Shown here piece by piece: positions 32,047-40,367 of a stretch of DNA of 42,080 nucleotides (the first letter of the stretch is position 1; each line of letters starts with the position of its first letter). The stretch is from positions 1 through 42,080 of the forward strand of contig JASJCR010000064.1 of assembly GCA_030065875.1 (NCBI GenBank). The letters are read 5' to 3'. Made by a program: the position numbers and the translations under genes. The stretch is from Ardenticatenaceae bacterium (lineage in GTDB: Bacteria > Chloroflexota > Anaerolineae > Promineifilales > Promineifilaceae). The notes beneath the pieces are model-generated. The model made no database searches. It worked only from the letters and a program-made list of their open reading frames with translations, and was not told the DNA's origin.

Positions 32047-32074
32047 CTGAAAGGTGCCACCAATCACCTTTCAG
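32047..32074 (+). promoter_or_regulatory. Leader hairpin in front of ftsH
   Basis: CTGAAAGGTG (32047-32056), eight-base loop, CACCTTTCAG (32065-32074). The stem ends two bases before GAAGGA, the ftsH ribosome-binding site. AAGGTG in the left arm resembles a ribosome-binding site itself but is locked in the stem. It may tune ftsH translation. Confidence 0.45.
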
Positions 32075-32090
32075 AGAAGGATCTGGCGTT

Positions 32091-33965
32091 ATGGATGAAC
32101 AACAACAATCACGGGCACCGATTCCTCCATGGGTATGGGTCGTCGGTCTAGTGGCGATCTTCTTAGCGCTTCAATTTTGGGCTTCAGGTTCATTCAATAG
32201 CGATGAGCAGCTTCCATTACCTGAAGTGGCCCGCCTGGTCGACGAAGGGCAGGTGCGCAAAATTGAGGTTAGCGGGAATCAACTGCTGGTGACTCTGAAT
32301 GATGGGGAAACCTTTGAGTCATTTAAAGAAAACGATATTTTTGACACCTTTGATGCCTTAGGGGTTGATCAGGAGGCCGTGCGCGGAACCGACATTAGCA
32401 TTCAAGATGTGTCGTTGCGCAACACCCTCTTCAGTGTTGGCATTTCTCTGCTTCCCATCTTGATTTTAATCTGGATTTTTACCCGCGGCTTTCGTCAAAT
32501 ACAGTCCGGTGGAAACAGCATTTTTGGGTTCGGCCGGTCAAAAGCCAAGAATCTCAATGAGGGTGATCGACCAACGGTTACCTTTGATGACGTAGCCGGG
32601 GTTGATGAAGCAAAAGAAGAAGTTGAGGAAATTGTGCAGTTTTTGCGCGAACCGGAGCGTTTTGTGCAGGTTGGCGCGCGCATTCCCAAAGGTGTTTTGA
32701 TGGTTGGCCCTCCCGGAACCGGTAAAACGCTTCTGGCTCGGGCAATTGCTGGAGAGGCGGGGGTACCATTTTTCCACATTTCCGGCTCTGAATTTGTAGA
32801 AATGTTTGTGGGTGTTGGCGCTAGCCGGGTCCGCGACCTGTTCAATAAGGCGAAAGAAAATGCCCCGGCAATTGTCTTTGTCGACGAAATTGACGCCGTC
32901 GGCCGGCAGCGTGGTGCAGGTTTGGGTGGTGGACACGATGAGCGTGAGCAAACCTTAAATCAGATCCTGACCGAAATGGACGGGTTTTCTAACGAAACCA
33001 ACGTCATTGTCATTGCAGCCACCAACCGGGCGGACGTTCTGGATCCGGCGCTTCTGCGGCCGGGCCGCTTTGACCGCAAGGTCATTGTCGATCTACCCGA
33101 TCTGCGTGGACGAGAAAAAATCCTCAAGGTGCACGCCCGCGGCAAGCCGCTATCCAAAGACGTTAATTTGAACGATGTGGCTCGCTTAACGGCCGGTTTT
33201 TCCGGGGCTGATTTGGAGAATCTGCTCAACGAGTCGGCGATTTTCACCGCGCGTCGGGGTGGCAATTTGATTTCCATGACCGATATGCAGGATGCGTTTG
33301 ATCGCATTGCCATGGGTGGACCGGAGCGCAAGAGCCGCGCCCAGGCGATGAGCGAGGAAGAAAAAGAAATCGTCGCTTATCACGAAGCGGGTCATGCGGT
33401 TGTGGGCCATTTTCTGCCGTACATGATGCCCGTGCAAAAGGTAACCATCATCCCTCGCGGTCGAGCAGGCGGTTATACGCTTTATTTACCGGATGAGAAG
33501 ATGGTCACCAGCGTGCAGGAAATCGAGGACATGGTAGCCACCACTCTTGGTGGTCGAGCCGCCGAGGAAATCTTTTTTGGTCTCGTATCTACCGGGGCAT
33601 CCGGAGACTTGCAGCAGGTTACTCGATATGCTCGGGCGATGATTATGCAGTACGGTATGAGTGAGGAGCTGGGTTTGCGCAGCTATGGTGAGCAATCTGG
33701 CAATATTTTCCTTGGCCGGACGATGACCTATGATCGCGATTACAGCGAAGAAGCGGCCCGCAAAATCGATGAAGAGATCAGGAAAATTGTGGATCGCAAC
33801 TACCAAAGAGCGCATGATATTCTCAATGAGCATCGGGACAAGGTCATTCGCCTTTCGGATGCCCTGGTTGAGCATGAAACGGTAGATCGGCCGCTGTTTG
33901 AAGAGTTGATGAACGAGGAACCGAAGGTGTCTTCCGAAGAGGATTCATTTGTCCCGGCCGATTAA
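32091..33965 (+). CDS. ftsH: ATP-dependent zinc metalloprotease FtsH
   Basis: Membrane-bound AAA+ protease that removes damaged membrane proteins and some regulators; forms hexamers. Two transmembrane helices (about 13-33 and 112-131) flank a small outside domain. The AAA+ module has Walker A GPPGTGKT (206-213), Walker B VFVDEID (262-268) and the arginine-finger region (about 312-329). The protease domain has HEAGH (431-435). The 624 residues match the family. GAAGGA lies ten bases upstream of the ATG, with a hairpin just before it. A strong terminator follows. Confidence 0.97.
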   Translation: MDEQQQSRAPIPPWVWVVGLVAIFLALQFWASGSFNSDEQLPLPEVARLVDEGQVRKIEVSGNQLLVTLNDGETFESFKENDIFDTFDALGVDQEAVRGTDISIQDVSLRNTLFSVGISLLPILILIWIFTRGFRQIQSGGNSIFGFGRSKAKNLNEGDRPTVTFDDVAGVDEAKEEVEEIVQFLREPERFVQVGARIPKGVLMVGPPGTGKTLLARAIAGEAGVPFFHISGSEFVEMFVGVGASRVRDLFNKAKENAPAIVFVDEIDAVGRQRGAGLGGGHDEREQTLNQILTEMDGFSNETNVIVIAATNRADVLDPALLRPGRFDRKVIVDLPDLRGREKILKVHARGKPLSKDVNLNDVARLTAGFSGADLENLLNESAIFTARRGGNLISMTDMQDAFDRIAMGGPERKSRAQAMSEEEKEIVAYHEAGHAVVGHFLPYMMPVQKVTIIPRGRAGGYTLYLPDEKMVTSVQEIEDMVATTLGGRAAEEIFFGLVSTGASGDLQQVTRYARAMIMQYGMSEELGLRSYGEQSGNIFLGRTMTYDRDYSEEAARKIDEEIRKIVDRNYQRAHDILNEHRDKVIRLSDALVEHETVDRPLFEELMNEEPKVSSEEDSFVPAD

Positions 33966-34002
33966 ACAGCTGGCTCAAAGAACAGTTCTAAATTGAAAAT
34001 AT

Positions 34003-34030
34003 AGGCCGGGATTTTTATCCCGGCCTTTTT
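34003..34030 (+). terminator. Intrinsic terminator after ftsH
   Basis: AGGCCGGGAT (34003-34012), TTTT loop, ATCCCGGCCT (34017-34026), then a T run to 34030. Standard Rho-independent form. Confidence 0.9.
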
Positions 34031-34113
34031 CTTTATCTGGCCCTTACAGAAGCCGGATGAGATCCATCACTTTGTCATTCACTTAAAATGTGGTGCTGGA
34101 GTATCATTTTCAG

Positions 34114-34764
34114 ATGAAGCAAATCGGTTTTTTACATACCTCCCCGGTTCATATCAAAACCTTTAACGACCTGTTACAAAATTTACCCTTTGAGATCAAT
34201 GCGATTCACGTTGTGGCGGAATCATTGCTGGAAGACGCCCGCAAAAACGGACTTTCCGGCCGCATAAAGAGTGAATTGATCAAACATCTGGCTGCTTTAA
34301 ATCAATCGGATTTAATCATTTGCACCTGTTCGACCCTGGCAGATATGGCCGAACAGGTGGGGCAGGAGCGGGGGCAGCCTATCGTGCGCGTGGACCGGCC
34401 GATGATCGAAGCGGCTGTTTTAAGCGGGCAAAAAATTGCCGTTTTATATACGGTTGAGAGTACCCTCCAGCCCACGTTGGCCTTGATTGACGCGGTTCGA
34501 CTCTCGCTTGAAGCGGAGATTCAGCCGGTTGTTACACCGGTTTACTGTGAGGGGGCGTGGGAGCTTTTTGAACGAGATGATATCGAGGGCTATGCCAAAA
34601 ACGTGGCGAAGTGGCTGGACCGCTCGGCCACCCAATTTGATACCTTTATTTTGGCGCAGGCGTCCATGGCTTCGGCCGTGGACTATGTTCCCCATTTGTC
34701 TGAAAAGATTTTTAGCAGCCCACAATTGGCGGTCGAATATGCCCTGGTCAGGCTGTTTGATTAA
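34114..34764 (+). CDS. Aspartate/glutamate racemase family protein
   Basis: 216 residues of the Asp/Glu/hydantoin racemase superfamily. Two conserved regions are visible: CTCSTLADMAEQ, with the candidate catalytic Cys, and the second-domain LAQASMASAV, where classic racemases have a second Cys but this one has Ala-Gln-Ala-Ser. VYCEGAWELF supplies another conserved Cys-Glu pair. Known relatives with this pattern are mostly uncharacterised, so the substrate and even racemase activity are open. The start at 34114 matches the family start MKQIGFLHTSP; a GTG at 34090 would add eight residues. The 3' end overlaps the convergent gene by 17 bp. Confidence 0.75.
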   Translation: MKQIGFLHTSPVHIKTFNDLLQNLPFEINAIHVVAESLLEDARKNGLSGRIKSELIKHLAALNQSDLIICTCSTLADMAEQVGQERGQPIVRVDRPMIEAAVLSGQKIAVLYTVESTLQPTLALIDAVRLSLEAEIQPVVTPVYCEGAWELFERDDIEGYAKNVAKWLDRSATQFDTFILAQASMASAVDYVPHLSEKIFSSPQLAVEYALVRLFD

Positions 34765-35374
34765 AGTGGCTGGCGGAGCGCAAAATTTGATCCGGGGATC
34801 CATCCAACTGCGAAACTTTAATGGCGATCGGGTCACCCTGTTCGACCGGAAGGTGGTAAATTTCGATTACCTCCCAATGACGCTGCCCCCGATTTTTTTT
34901 GGTGAGGGCGATTTTTTCAATGCTTTCGGCCGCAAACAGGTGCATCTCATGGGGCAAACGGGCCAGCAAAAAATGTTTATTTAGAAACAAGCCGTGGCGG
35001 AGCTGATTCTTTTTAGCCGATCGCGAGATTTGCCAGTCGCGAACTGCCCCACCCACAACCCCGTAAAGAAACACGCTTAAAAAGAGCAAAATAAAAATTG
35101 CGCCAAAAAGAAGATAGGCGGTACCGCCGTTCATACCGGTTCGGCGCACTTCGGACATAAAGGCGACGGGCGCGGCGGAACCCATCAAAAGAAAAAATGT
35201 TCCCACCGAGATCGGAAGCCAGATTTCAACGGCTGATTTTAGACGTATGCGAAAAAATCGAACCCCTTGAGGGAGAGGATGTTGCGGGTTGATCCACTGC
35301 CTTATTTCTGGGGGAAGATCATCCGATCGGGCGTGGATGATTGAGGCCGGCCGGTTTTGAGAAGGTTGCTTCAT
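34748..35374 (-). CDS. Small two-helix membrane protein, unknown function
   Basis: I do not recognise a named family. 208 residues with two hydrophobic helices (about 50-74 and 85-112) joined by a short loop, and a basic C-terminal half (about 113-208) whose pattern LRHGLFLNKHFLLARL...IEKIALTKK...WEVIEIYHLP recalls a bacterial PH-like domain. The start is placed at 35374; upstream in-frame codons to 35491 would run into the divergent lipoprotein gene. No clear ribosome-binding site. The 3' end overlaps the racemase-family gene. Confidence 0.6.
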   Translation of the reverse strand: MKQPSQNRPASIIHARSDDLPPEIRQWINPQHPLPQGVRFFRIRLKSAVEIWLPISVGTFFLLMGSAAPVAFMSEVRRTGMNGGTAYLLFGAIFILLFLSVFLYGVVGGAVRDWQISRSAKKNQLRHGLFLNKHFLLARLPHEMHLFAAESIEKIALTKKNRGQRHWEVIEIYHLPVEQGDPIAIKVSQLDGSPDQILRSASHFNQTA

Positions 35375-35426
35375 AAAGCATATTTTAGTTGACTGACCAA
35401 AATGAGTCACGCACAATAGGGGGTTG

Positions 35427-36641
35427 ATGAAGAAAATTATACATTTTGTCAATGGATTAATTCTGTTACTTTTGCTGGGTTGTGGCCCCAATGCGTCATC
35501 AGCAACCGTTTCTCAATTACCTGATCCGGCGGTGCCTCAACTGCCAACTGAAGCCATCCTTCTGCCCACCATTACCCCCACAAAGCCTCAGCTTGCTTTG
35601 ACCCCCATCCCCACGGTAACCGCTTCTCCGGCGGCTCCGGCTACGCTCCCGCCAACCAATACCCCGATCCCGGCCGTTACCCCCACCATGGTTCTGCCTA
35701 CTCCGATTCCGGTTGATCGCCGCTGCCCCGACCCGCCTCCGGCTGTGCCGCGTTACACCCGGTTTACGACCGGAGAGGCACCGCTGGCCCAGCCTATCGC
35801 CAGTGGTGAGAATCGCTTTTGGTTGGAAAAACCATTGCCTGGTGGCGGCCGCTTCTTAGTGAATACAACCTATCCATACGGGTTTGATGCCAATGGCTCT
35901 TATCTGCTGCACAACGGGGTGGATTCTGCGGCACCGTTGGGGACCCCGCTGCTGGCTATTGGGGATGGCACCGTGCTGGTGGCCCAATCAGATGAGGATG
36001 AATTATATGGATGGCGCTGCAACTGGTATGGTCAGGTGGTCATCGTTGAGTTAGATCGCAAGTGGCAGGGGCGACCGATCTACGCCCTTTATGGTCACGT
36101 ATTAAATATCATGGTTGAGCCGGGACAGAAGGTTAAGGCGGGAGAACAGCTGGCAGAGGTTGGATTTGGCGGGGCGGCGGTGGTTCCTCATCTTCATTTT
36201 GAGCTGCGGGTGGGTAGCAACAGCTTTGACGCCACGCGGAATCCGATGTTGTGGATTCGGCCGCCGGAAACCAGGGGCGTGGTTGCCGGGCGTCTGGTCG
36301 ATCCAAACGGCCGGCCGTGGCATGGAATTTGGTTAAACGCGATTAGCCGCGAAGATGGGGAAACCAGTTATGTTTCCTGGACCTATCTGGACGATCCCCG
36401 ACATTTGATCCAGTCCGATGAGACCTATGGCGAAAATTTTGTCATTTCCGACATGCTGCCGGGTGAGTATCGCGTATATGTGCAAATCCAAGATGTAAAT
36501 TACAGCGGTGATGTCACCGTTCAGGGAGGTGAAATCAGCACGGTAGAAATTGTGACCGACTATTACAAACCTGAGCTAGAAGGTGAAGAGGATGGTCAAT
36601 CAGCTTCGGAATTGGAAGAGGAGAAGGAAGAGGATGAATAG
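35427..36641 (+). CDS. M23-family peptidase lipoprotein
   Basis: 404 residues. A lipoprotein signal ends LLLLLGC with Cys19. A Thr/Pro-rich linker (about 45-95) leads to a LytM/M23 domain with HNGVDSAAP (His162, Asp166) and PHLHFEL (His255, His257), the complete zinc set. Such enzymes cut peptide crosslinks in the wall. A C-terminal carboxypeptidase-regulatory-like beta domain (GVVAGRLVDPNGRPWHGIWL, about 290-375) and an acidic tail follow. The ATG at 35427 has AGGGGG close upstream. It is divergent from the small membrane protein gene with only 52 bp between starts. Confidence 0.9.
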   Translation: MKKIIHFVNGLILLLLLGCGPNASSATVSQLPDPAVPQLPTEAILLPTITPTKPQLALTPIPTVTASPAAPATLPPTNTPIPAVTPTMVLPTPIPVDRRCPDPPPAVPRYTRFTTGEAPLAQPIASGENRFWLEKPLPGGGRFLVNTTYPYGFDANGSYLLHNGVDSAAPLGTPLLAIGDGTVLVAQSDEDELYGWRCNWYGQVVIVELDRKWQGRPIYALYGHVLNIMVEPGQKVKAGEQLAEVGFGGAAVVPHLHFELRVGSNSFDATRNPMLWIRPPETRGVVAGRLVDPNGRPWHGIWLNAISREDGETSYVSWTYLDDPRHLIQSDETYGENFVISDMLPGEYRVYVQIQDVNYSGDVTVQGGEISTVEIVTDYYKPELEGEEDGQSASELEEEKEEDE

Positions 36642-36669
36642 GATAGGCTGCACTGCCGTCCAGCCTATC
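36642..36669. terminator. Hairpin between the M23 and mycoredoxin-like genes
   Basis: GATAGGCTG (36642-36650), ten-base loop, CAGCCTATC (36661-36669), immediately after the M23 stop codon. AAAAA follows on the plus strand and no long T run is present; it serves two convergent genes. Confidence 0.65.
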
Positions 36670-36677
36670 AAAAATCG

Positions 36678-36944
36678 TTACAGAGTGACGCCAACTTTAC
36701 TGGCAAGTTCATTGTTTGATGGCTCAACGAGAACCGAACCATCTGGAAAGACTATGGTAGGTACAGAGCGCATTCCCTTATTTAGGTGAAGCACTTTTTC
36801 AATGGCGTCCGGATTGTTTTCAAGCTGGACTTCTTCGTAGTTGATTCCATAATTGTCAAAAAACCACTTGGCGCGATAACAATCAGAGCACCAGTTGGTG
36901 GTATACATGATGATGTCAGACGTGTTGTTTGTAATGTTGTTCAT
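36678..36944 (-). CDS. Mycoredoxin-like glutaredoxin
   Basis: 88-residue thioredoxin-fold protein. The redox motif is TTNWCSDC (Cys19, Cys22), and the cis-Pro motif SVPTIVFPDG follows. The pattern matches mycoredoxin/NrdH-like glutaredoxins, which reduce mixed disulfides or supply ribonucleotide reductase. The start at 36944 is supported by AGGGAA upstream; in-frame codons farther up to 37034 give unrelated basic sequence. It is cytoplasmic by lack of a signal. Confidence 0.88.
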   Translation of the reverse strand: MNNITNNTSDIIMYTTNWCSDCYRAKWFFDNYGINYEEVQLENNPDAIEKVLHLNKGMRSVPTIVFPDGSVLVEPSNNELASKVGVTL

Positions 36945-37256
36945 TTTATTCCCTAAAAGCGGATATTTTTTGTGAAACTTTTTGCTGATCGCTTGATCGG
37001 CCGATTTATAATTTAAAGTTGTCGATGCAGACAAAAAAATTGATGCAAAATTTGCGCACCATCCTTTCGACTGACGAGGGTATAGGTCGTTTTCTTACGA
37101 AAAAAGTTTGTGCATTAGAGAGATTAGCGGATTTTTTATATAACTTTTTGCCAATCACCTATGAAATATCAGGAAATCTCGAGAAATAGGCATTGTTAAT
37201 CTAACTATGGTATGGTTTTGCCCAGAATCATTAATTTGCGCACATAGGTACTGCTC
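36945..37256. other. 312-bp gene-free divergent region
   Basis: AT-rich gap between the mycoredoxin-like gene (minus) and the SRPBCC gene (plus). It contains the 10-bp palindrome ATCGGCCGAT (36996-37005) and A/T-rich tracts with TATAAA-like boxes, but no confident promoter or RNA. I see nothing else. Confidence 0.4.
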
Positions 37257-37817
37257 ATGCTTAAGTTTGAAGGGGCGATAGATCGAGAATTTACTTTTCC
37301 GGCCGGTCAGAAAGAGACATTTGCTTTTTTTGCGGACTTCGGCCGCATTGTTTCCCTTCTTTCAGATATTGATCTCGTTGGGGAAAGTCAAGAAAATGCG
37401 GCGATTAAGCGACTTTGCTACCGATCCAATGAAATGGGCGTATATGCGGTAGAAACCTATTGCGATGTGCTGGCGGAAATCGATGAAACCGCTTATCAGG
37501 TTCGGTTAATGCCTCAAACTGCGGCAGATTTCTCCAAAATTAAGACCGAAATGACCCCGACCAAAACAGTTTCTGTAGGCGACCTAAACGCGACATTAAC
37601 GTGTCTGGCTCACGAGCCGAAAGAAACTATGATACGATACCAGTTTAAAATGGCCTCTCGGGTGGCGGTAAACGGCATGATGCGCTTCATCCCGCTTGAT
37701 CCCATTCAGCAGATGGTACAAAACCTAATCAAAAATCGCCTTGACCAGCAGGTCAATCAATTTATAAAAAACGCAATTCACACTTACTCTGACTTTAAAG
37801 AGGAGCAAAACCAATGA
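37257..37817 (+). CDS. DUF1997 / SRPBCC-like protein
   Basis: 186 residues. The N-terminal FPAGQKETFAFFADFGRIVSLL and the strand-helix pattern, ending in a long C-terminal helix (LDPIQQMVQNLIKNRLDQQVNQFI), fit an SRPBCC (START/Bet v 1-like) ligand-binding fold, most like the DUF1997 group known from cyanobacteria and plastids. No signal peptide. The last four bases overlap the next gene (ATGA), so translation is coupled to the S41 protease lipoprotein. Function unknown. Confidence 0.65.
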   Translation: MLKFEGAIDREFTFPAGQKETFAFFADFGRIVSLLSDIDLVGESQENAAIKRLCYRSNEMGVYAVETYCDVLAEIDETAYQVRLMPQTAADFSKIKTEMTPTKTVSVGDLNATLTCLAHEPKETMIRYQFKMASRVAVNGMMRFIPLDPIQQMVQNLIKNRLDQQVNQFIKNAIHTYSDFKEEQNQ

Positions 37818-40258
37818 CCAAACGACTCTACTGGATAACGTTGGCCGTCTTTTTGATGATTCTGGCCGCTTGTCAACCTCAGGTAAATATTGAGCCTGGG
37901 GCGGTTGTCGCCCAAAGCGCAACCCCTACACCGGAACCTGAAAGTGACGAGGGAGACGAGGCGAGTGACGACAGCGAAGATGACAGTGAACAGGAAGAGC
38001 CTGAAGAGATTGAGTTTATCAATGAAGATGAAGGTGGTCTGGTAAGCATCGTCGGTGAAGTGAGCTATACCAACCCGTTTTTTACTTCCGGGACGGCTCA
38101 ACCGCTCATTTTACTTGAAGATCAAACCGGATTTGTAACCAGAGACACCAACTACATTTTCCCGCTTGAATCTCAGGTGCTGGGACAAATTACCTCGAAC
38201 TTTTTTGAATCCCCATTTTCGTATAGCATGGTTTTGCCGATTGAACCCAAAGGGGGTCTTTCAGACGTTGACAACGATGACGAAGAAGAAGTTGGCGTAC
38301 AAATTTTTGCGGTTGCATATTGGGACAATACCTACGGCGGCCCCTTTCTGGAAGAGCGCGATTTAGGTGGTGGGGGATGGTCAACGGCTTATGTCTCCAC
38401 TGAAATCAGTAATGATCTTGAAACCGAGCGTGAAATTATTGGCGGGAAAATCATTGTTTATGCCCCTGATGACGAGCAAAGCTTCCCCATTAACTTCGGT
38501 GAAGATGGACTTTTCCTGACCGATGATGATGAGGATATGGTTGATTTGCCGCAGGGATACACGGTGGTCGATTTGGACACCGCTCCTTTTACCTTTGATC
38601 GCTCTCGCGAGCAGGTGATTGATTTGCTCGAGCCGGAAGGGGCAGCGCTTCTCGATCTATCCGATCAATCGTACACGGAAGCGTTAGAAAGCATGATTAC
38701 TGAGCTAAAAGAGAAATACGCCTTTACCGACATCAAAGGGGTAGATTGGGATGAATTGGCCGAGGAATATGGACCCCGTTTTGAGGAAGCGGAAGAAGAT
38801 GAAGATCCGCAGGCGTATCGTCGGGCCCTGCGGGATTTATTATGGAATATCCCGGACGGACACGTCAGCGGCCCGGTCGTTATCGAAGATTTCCGGGCGG
38901 CCATTGATGGTGGAATCGGCCTCGGTATTCGAGACGTGGACGATGGCCGGGTCATCGTTAGCTTTTTACTTGAAGACGGCCCCGCGGATGCGGCCGGCAT
39001 CTCCTTGGGTGATGAAATTGTAGCCATCAATGATGAGCCGATTGACGATTGGGTTGAGGCGGCCGTGGCTTACTCTGCACCGTTTAGCACCGATCACGTG
39101 GAGCGTTTGCAAAAGCTTCGCTACGCGGTGCGTTTCGAGGCTGATTCTGAAGTGACTGTCACCTACATCAATGAAGATGAGGAGGAAGAAACCGTTGAGC
39201 TGGATTCGGTTCCTGAATTTGCCAGCTTTAATCAATCCTCATTTTTTAGCGGACAAACCGGATTTGAGCTTCCCGTTGAGTGGGAGATTCTGGACAATGG
39301 GTATGTGATGGTAACCATTACCGGTTTCTTGGATAACCAGCTGTTGACAATTCAGCTGTGGGAGCGGTTGATGCAAAACCTGAACGACAATGAGGTCCCG
39401 GGTATTGTGATCGACATGCGCCAAAATTCTGGCGGATTTGGCTTTACCGCAGATCAAATGGCCGCTTACTTCTTTGAAGAGGAATTTGTAACCGGGAACA
39501 CGGAGAAATTTGACGATGAAGCGGAAGAATTTATCATCAAGGAAGAAGATGCCGATCGGTTTATCTTGCCAGATGAATCACTCCGCTATGATGGTGAGAT
39601 TGTGGTCATGGTTGGCCCAGCGTGCGCCAGCGCCTGTGAATTTTTCTCTTACAACCTGACTATTGATAATCGAGCGACCATCGTTGGCCAATATCCAACG
39701 GCCGGCTTAGGCGGCTCAGTAACCGAGCTACGGATGCCGGAAGGGGAACAGATTCGCTATACCGCCGGCCGTGCGGTTGATGCGGACGGCGAAATTCACA
39801 TCGAGGGGATCGGCGTGGTGCCCGATATTCTGGTTCCGGTCACCGAAGATACCCTGTTTGCCGAAGAAGATGTGATTCTGGAAGCCGCCCTTGATGTGCT
39901 CGAAGGCAATTTAAGCTTTGATCCCGAAGTCGAAGCGGAGGTGGAAGTGGGAGACAGTGTTGAAGGCACACTGACTGCCGGTGAAACGCTTATCTATACG
40001 CTTGACGCTACTGAAGGGCAAATTTTGAACATTTTCCTCGAATCGGCCGACGAGGATGAATACGATCCATTTATTCGCCTGCTGGCTGATGACGGTACGC
40101 TGCTGCTTGATAATGACGATCTCGACAACAAATCCCTCAACGCCGGGTTTGAGGATTTGGAGATTCCATTTGATATTCTCCTGTTTATCGAGGTTTCGTC
40201 CTTTGATAATGAATCGGGCGGCGACTTCACGCTGACGATCGAAGAGGTGGACGAGTAG
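37814..40258 (+). CDS. Acidic S41-family peptidase lipoprotein with PDZ and C-terminal PPC-like domain
   Basis: 814 residues. Lipobox LAAC (Cys20), an Asp/Glu-rich linker, an N-terminal beta region, a PDZ-like part (GLGIRDVDDGRVIVSFLLEDGPADAAG), then the S41 catalytic core (GIVIDMRQNSGG; nucleophile Ser606 in ACASACEFF). His350 in DGHVSG fits the tricorn-like arrangement. The Lys that acts as base in CtpA enzymes is not at its usual place (QYPTAGLGGS instead of EKTFGKGS), so it belongs to the non-Lys S41 branch or is altered. The end (about 710-814) looks like a bacterial pre-peptidase C-terminal domain. The protein is strikingly acidic. Translation is coupled to the preceding gene. Confidence 0.88.
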   Translation: MTKRLYWITLAVFLMILAACQPQVNIEPGAVVAQSATPTPEPESDEGDEASDDSEDDSEQEEPEEIEFINEDEGGLVSIVGEVSYTNPFFTSGTAQPLILLEDQTGFVTRDTNYIFPLESQVLGQITSNFFESPFSYSMVLPIEPKGGLSDVDNDDEEEVGVQIFAVAYWDNTYGGPFLEERDLGGGGWSTAYVSTEISNDLETEREIIGGKIIVYAPDDEQSFPINFGEDGLFLTDDDEDMVDLPQGYTVVDLDTAPFTFDRSREQVIDLLEPEGAALLDLSDQSYTEALESMITELKEKYAFTDIKGVDWDELAEEYGPRFEEAEEDEDPQAYRRALRDLLWNIPDGHVSGPVVIEDFRAAIDGGIGLGIRDVDDGRVIVSFLLEDGPADAAGISLGDEIVAINDEPIDDWVEAAVAYSAPFSTDHVERLQKLRYAVRFEADSEVTVTYINEDEEEETVELDSVPEFASFNQSSFFSGQTGFELPVEWEILDNGYVMVTITGFLDNQLLTIQLWERLMQNLNDNEVPGIVIDMRQNSGGFGFTADQMAAYFFEEEFVTGNTEKFDDEAEEFIIKEEDADRFILPDESLRYDGEIVVMVGPACASACEFFSYNLTIDNRATIVGQYPTAGLGGSVTELRMPEGEQIRYTAGRAVDADGEIHIEGIGVVPDILVPVTEDTLFAEEDVILEAALDVLEGNLSFDPEVEAEVEVGDSVEGTLTAGETLIYTLDATEGQILNIFLESADEDEYDPFIRLLADDGTLLLDNDDLDNKSLNAGFEDLEIPFDILLFIEVSSFDNESGGDFTLTIEEVDE

Positions 40259-40276
40259 GGTTGATGATCGTTTAGG

Positions 40277-40305
40277 TTGCCAGGCAGCCCTTGGTTTTTT
40301 ATAAT
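40277..40305 (+). promoter_or_regulatory. Candidate prfC promoter
   Basis: TTGCCA (40277-40282), 17 bases, TATAAT (40300-40305): close to consensus. The predicted start (about 40312) falls at the first base of the terminator hairpin that follows, 56 bases before the prfC ATG. Confidence 0.6.
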
Positions 40306-40310
40306 TCGAC

Positions 40311-40342
40311 AAGTGGTCACGCCGGTCGTGGCCACTTTTTTT
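40311..40342 (+). terminator. Intrinsic terminator just before prfC
   Basis: AAGTGGTCACG (40311-40321), five-base loop, CGTGGCCACTT (40327-40337; one G-U pair), T run 40336-40342. It can end the S41 transcript, but it also lies at the very 5' end of the predicted prfC transcript. Confidence 0.85.
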
Positions 40343-40367
40343 GCTGTTTATTTAATTAGAATTTATT

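Larger units (their letters stand above)
31526..32090. other. 565-bp gene-free divergent region between malQ and ftsH
   Basis: AT-rich and without an open frame of note. It contains an operator-like palindrome AATTGT-ATC-ACAATT (31774-31788), a long-range pair TGTGGAA/TTCCACA near 31900-31930, and a perfect 10-bp stem just before the ftsH ribosome-binding site (32047-32074). Promoters for both genes are expected here, but no pair of boxes stood out. Confidence 0.5.
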
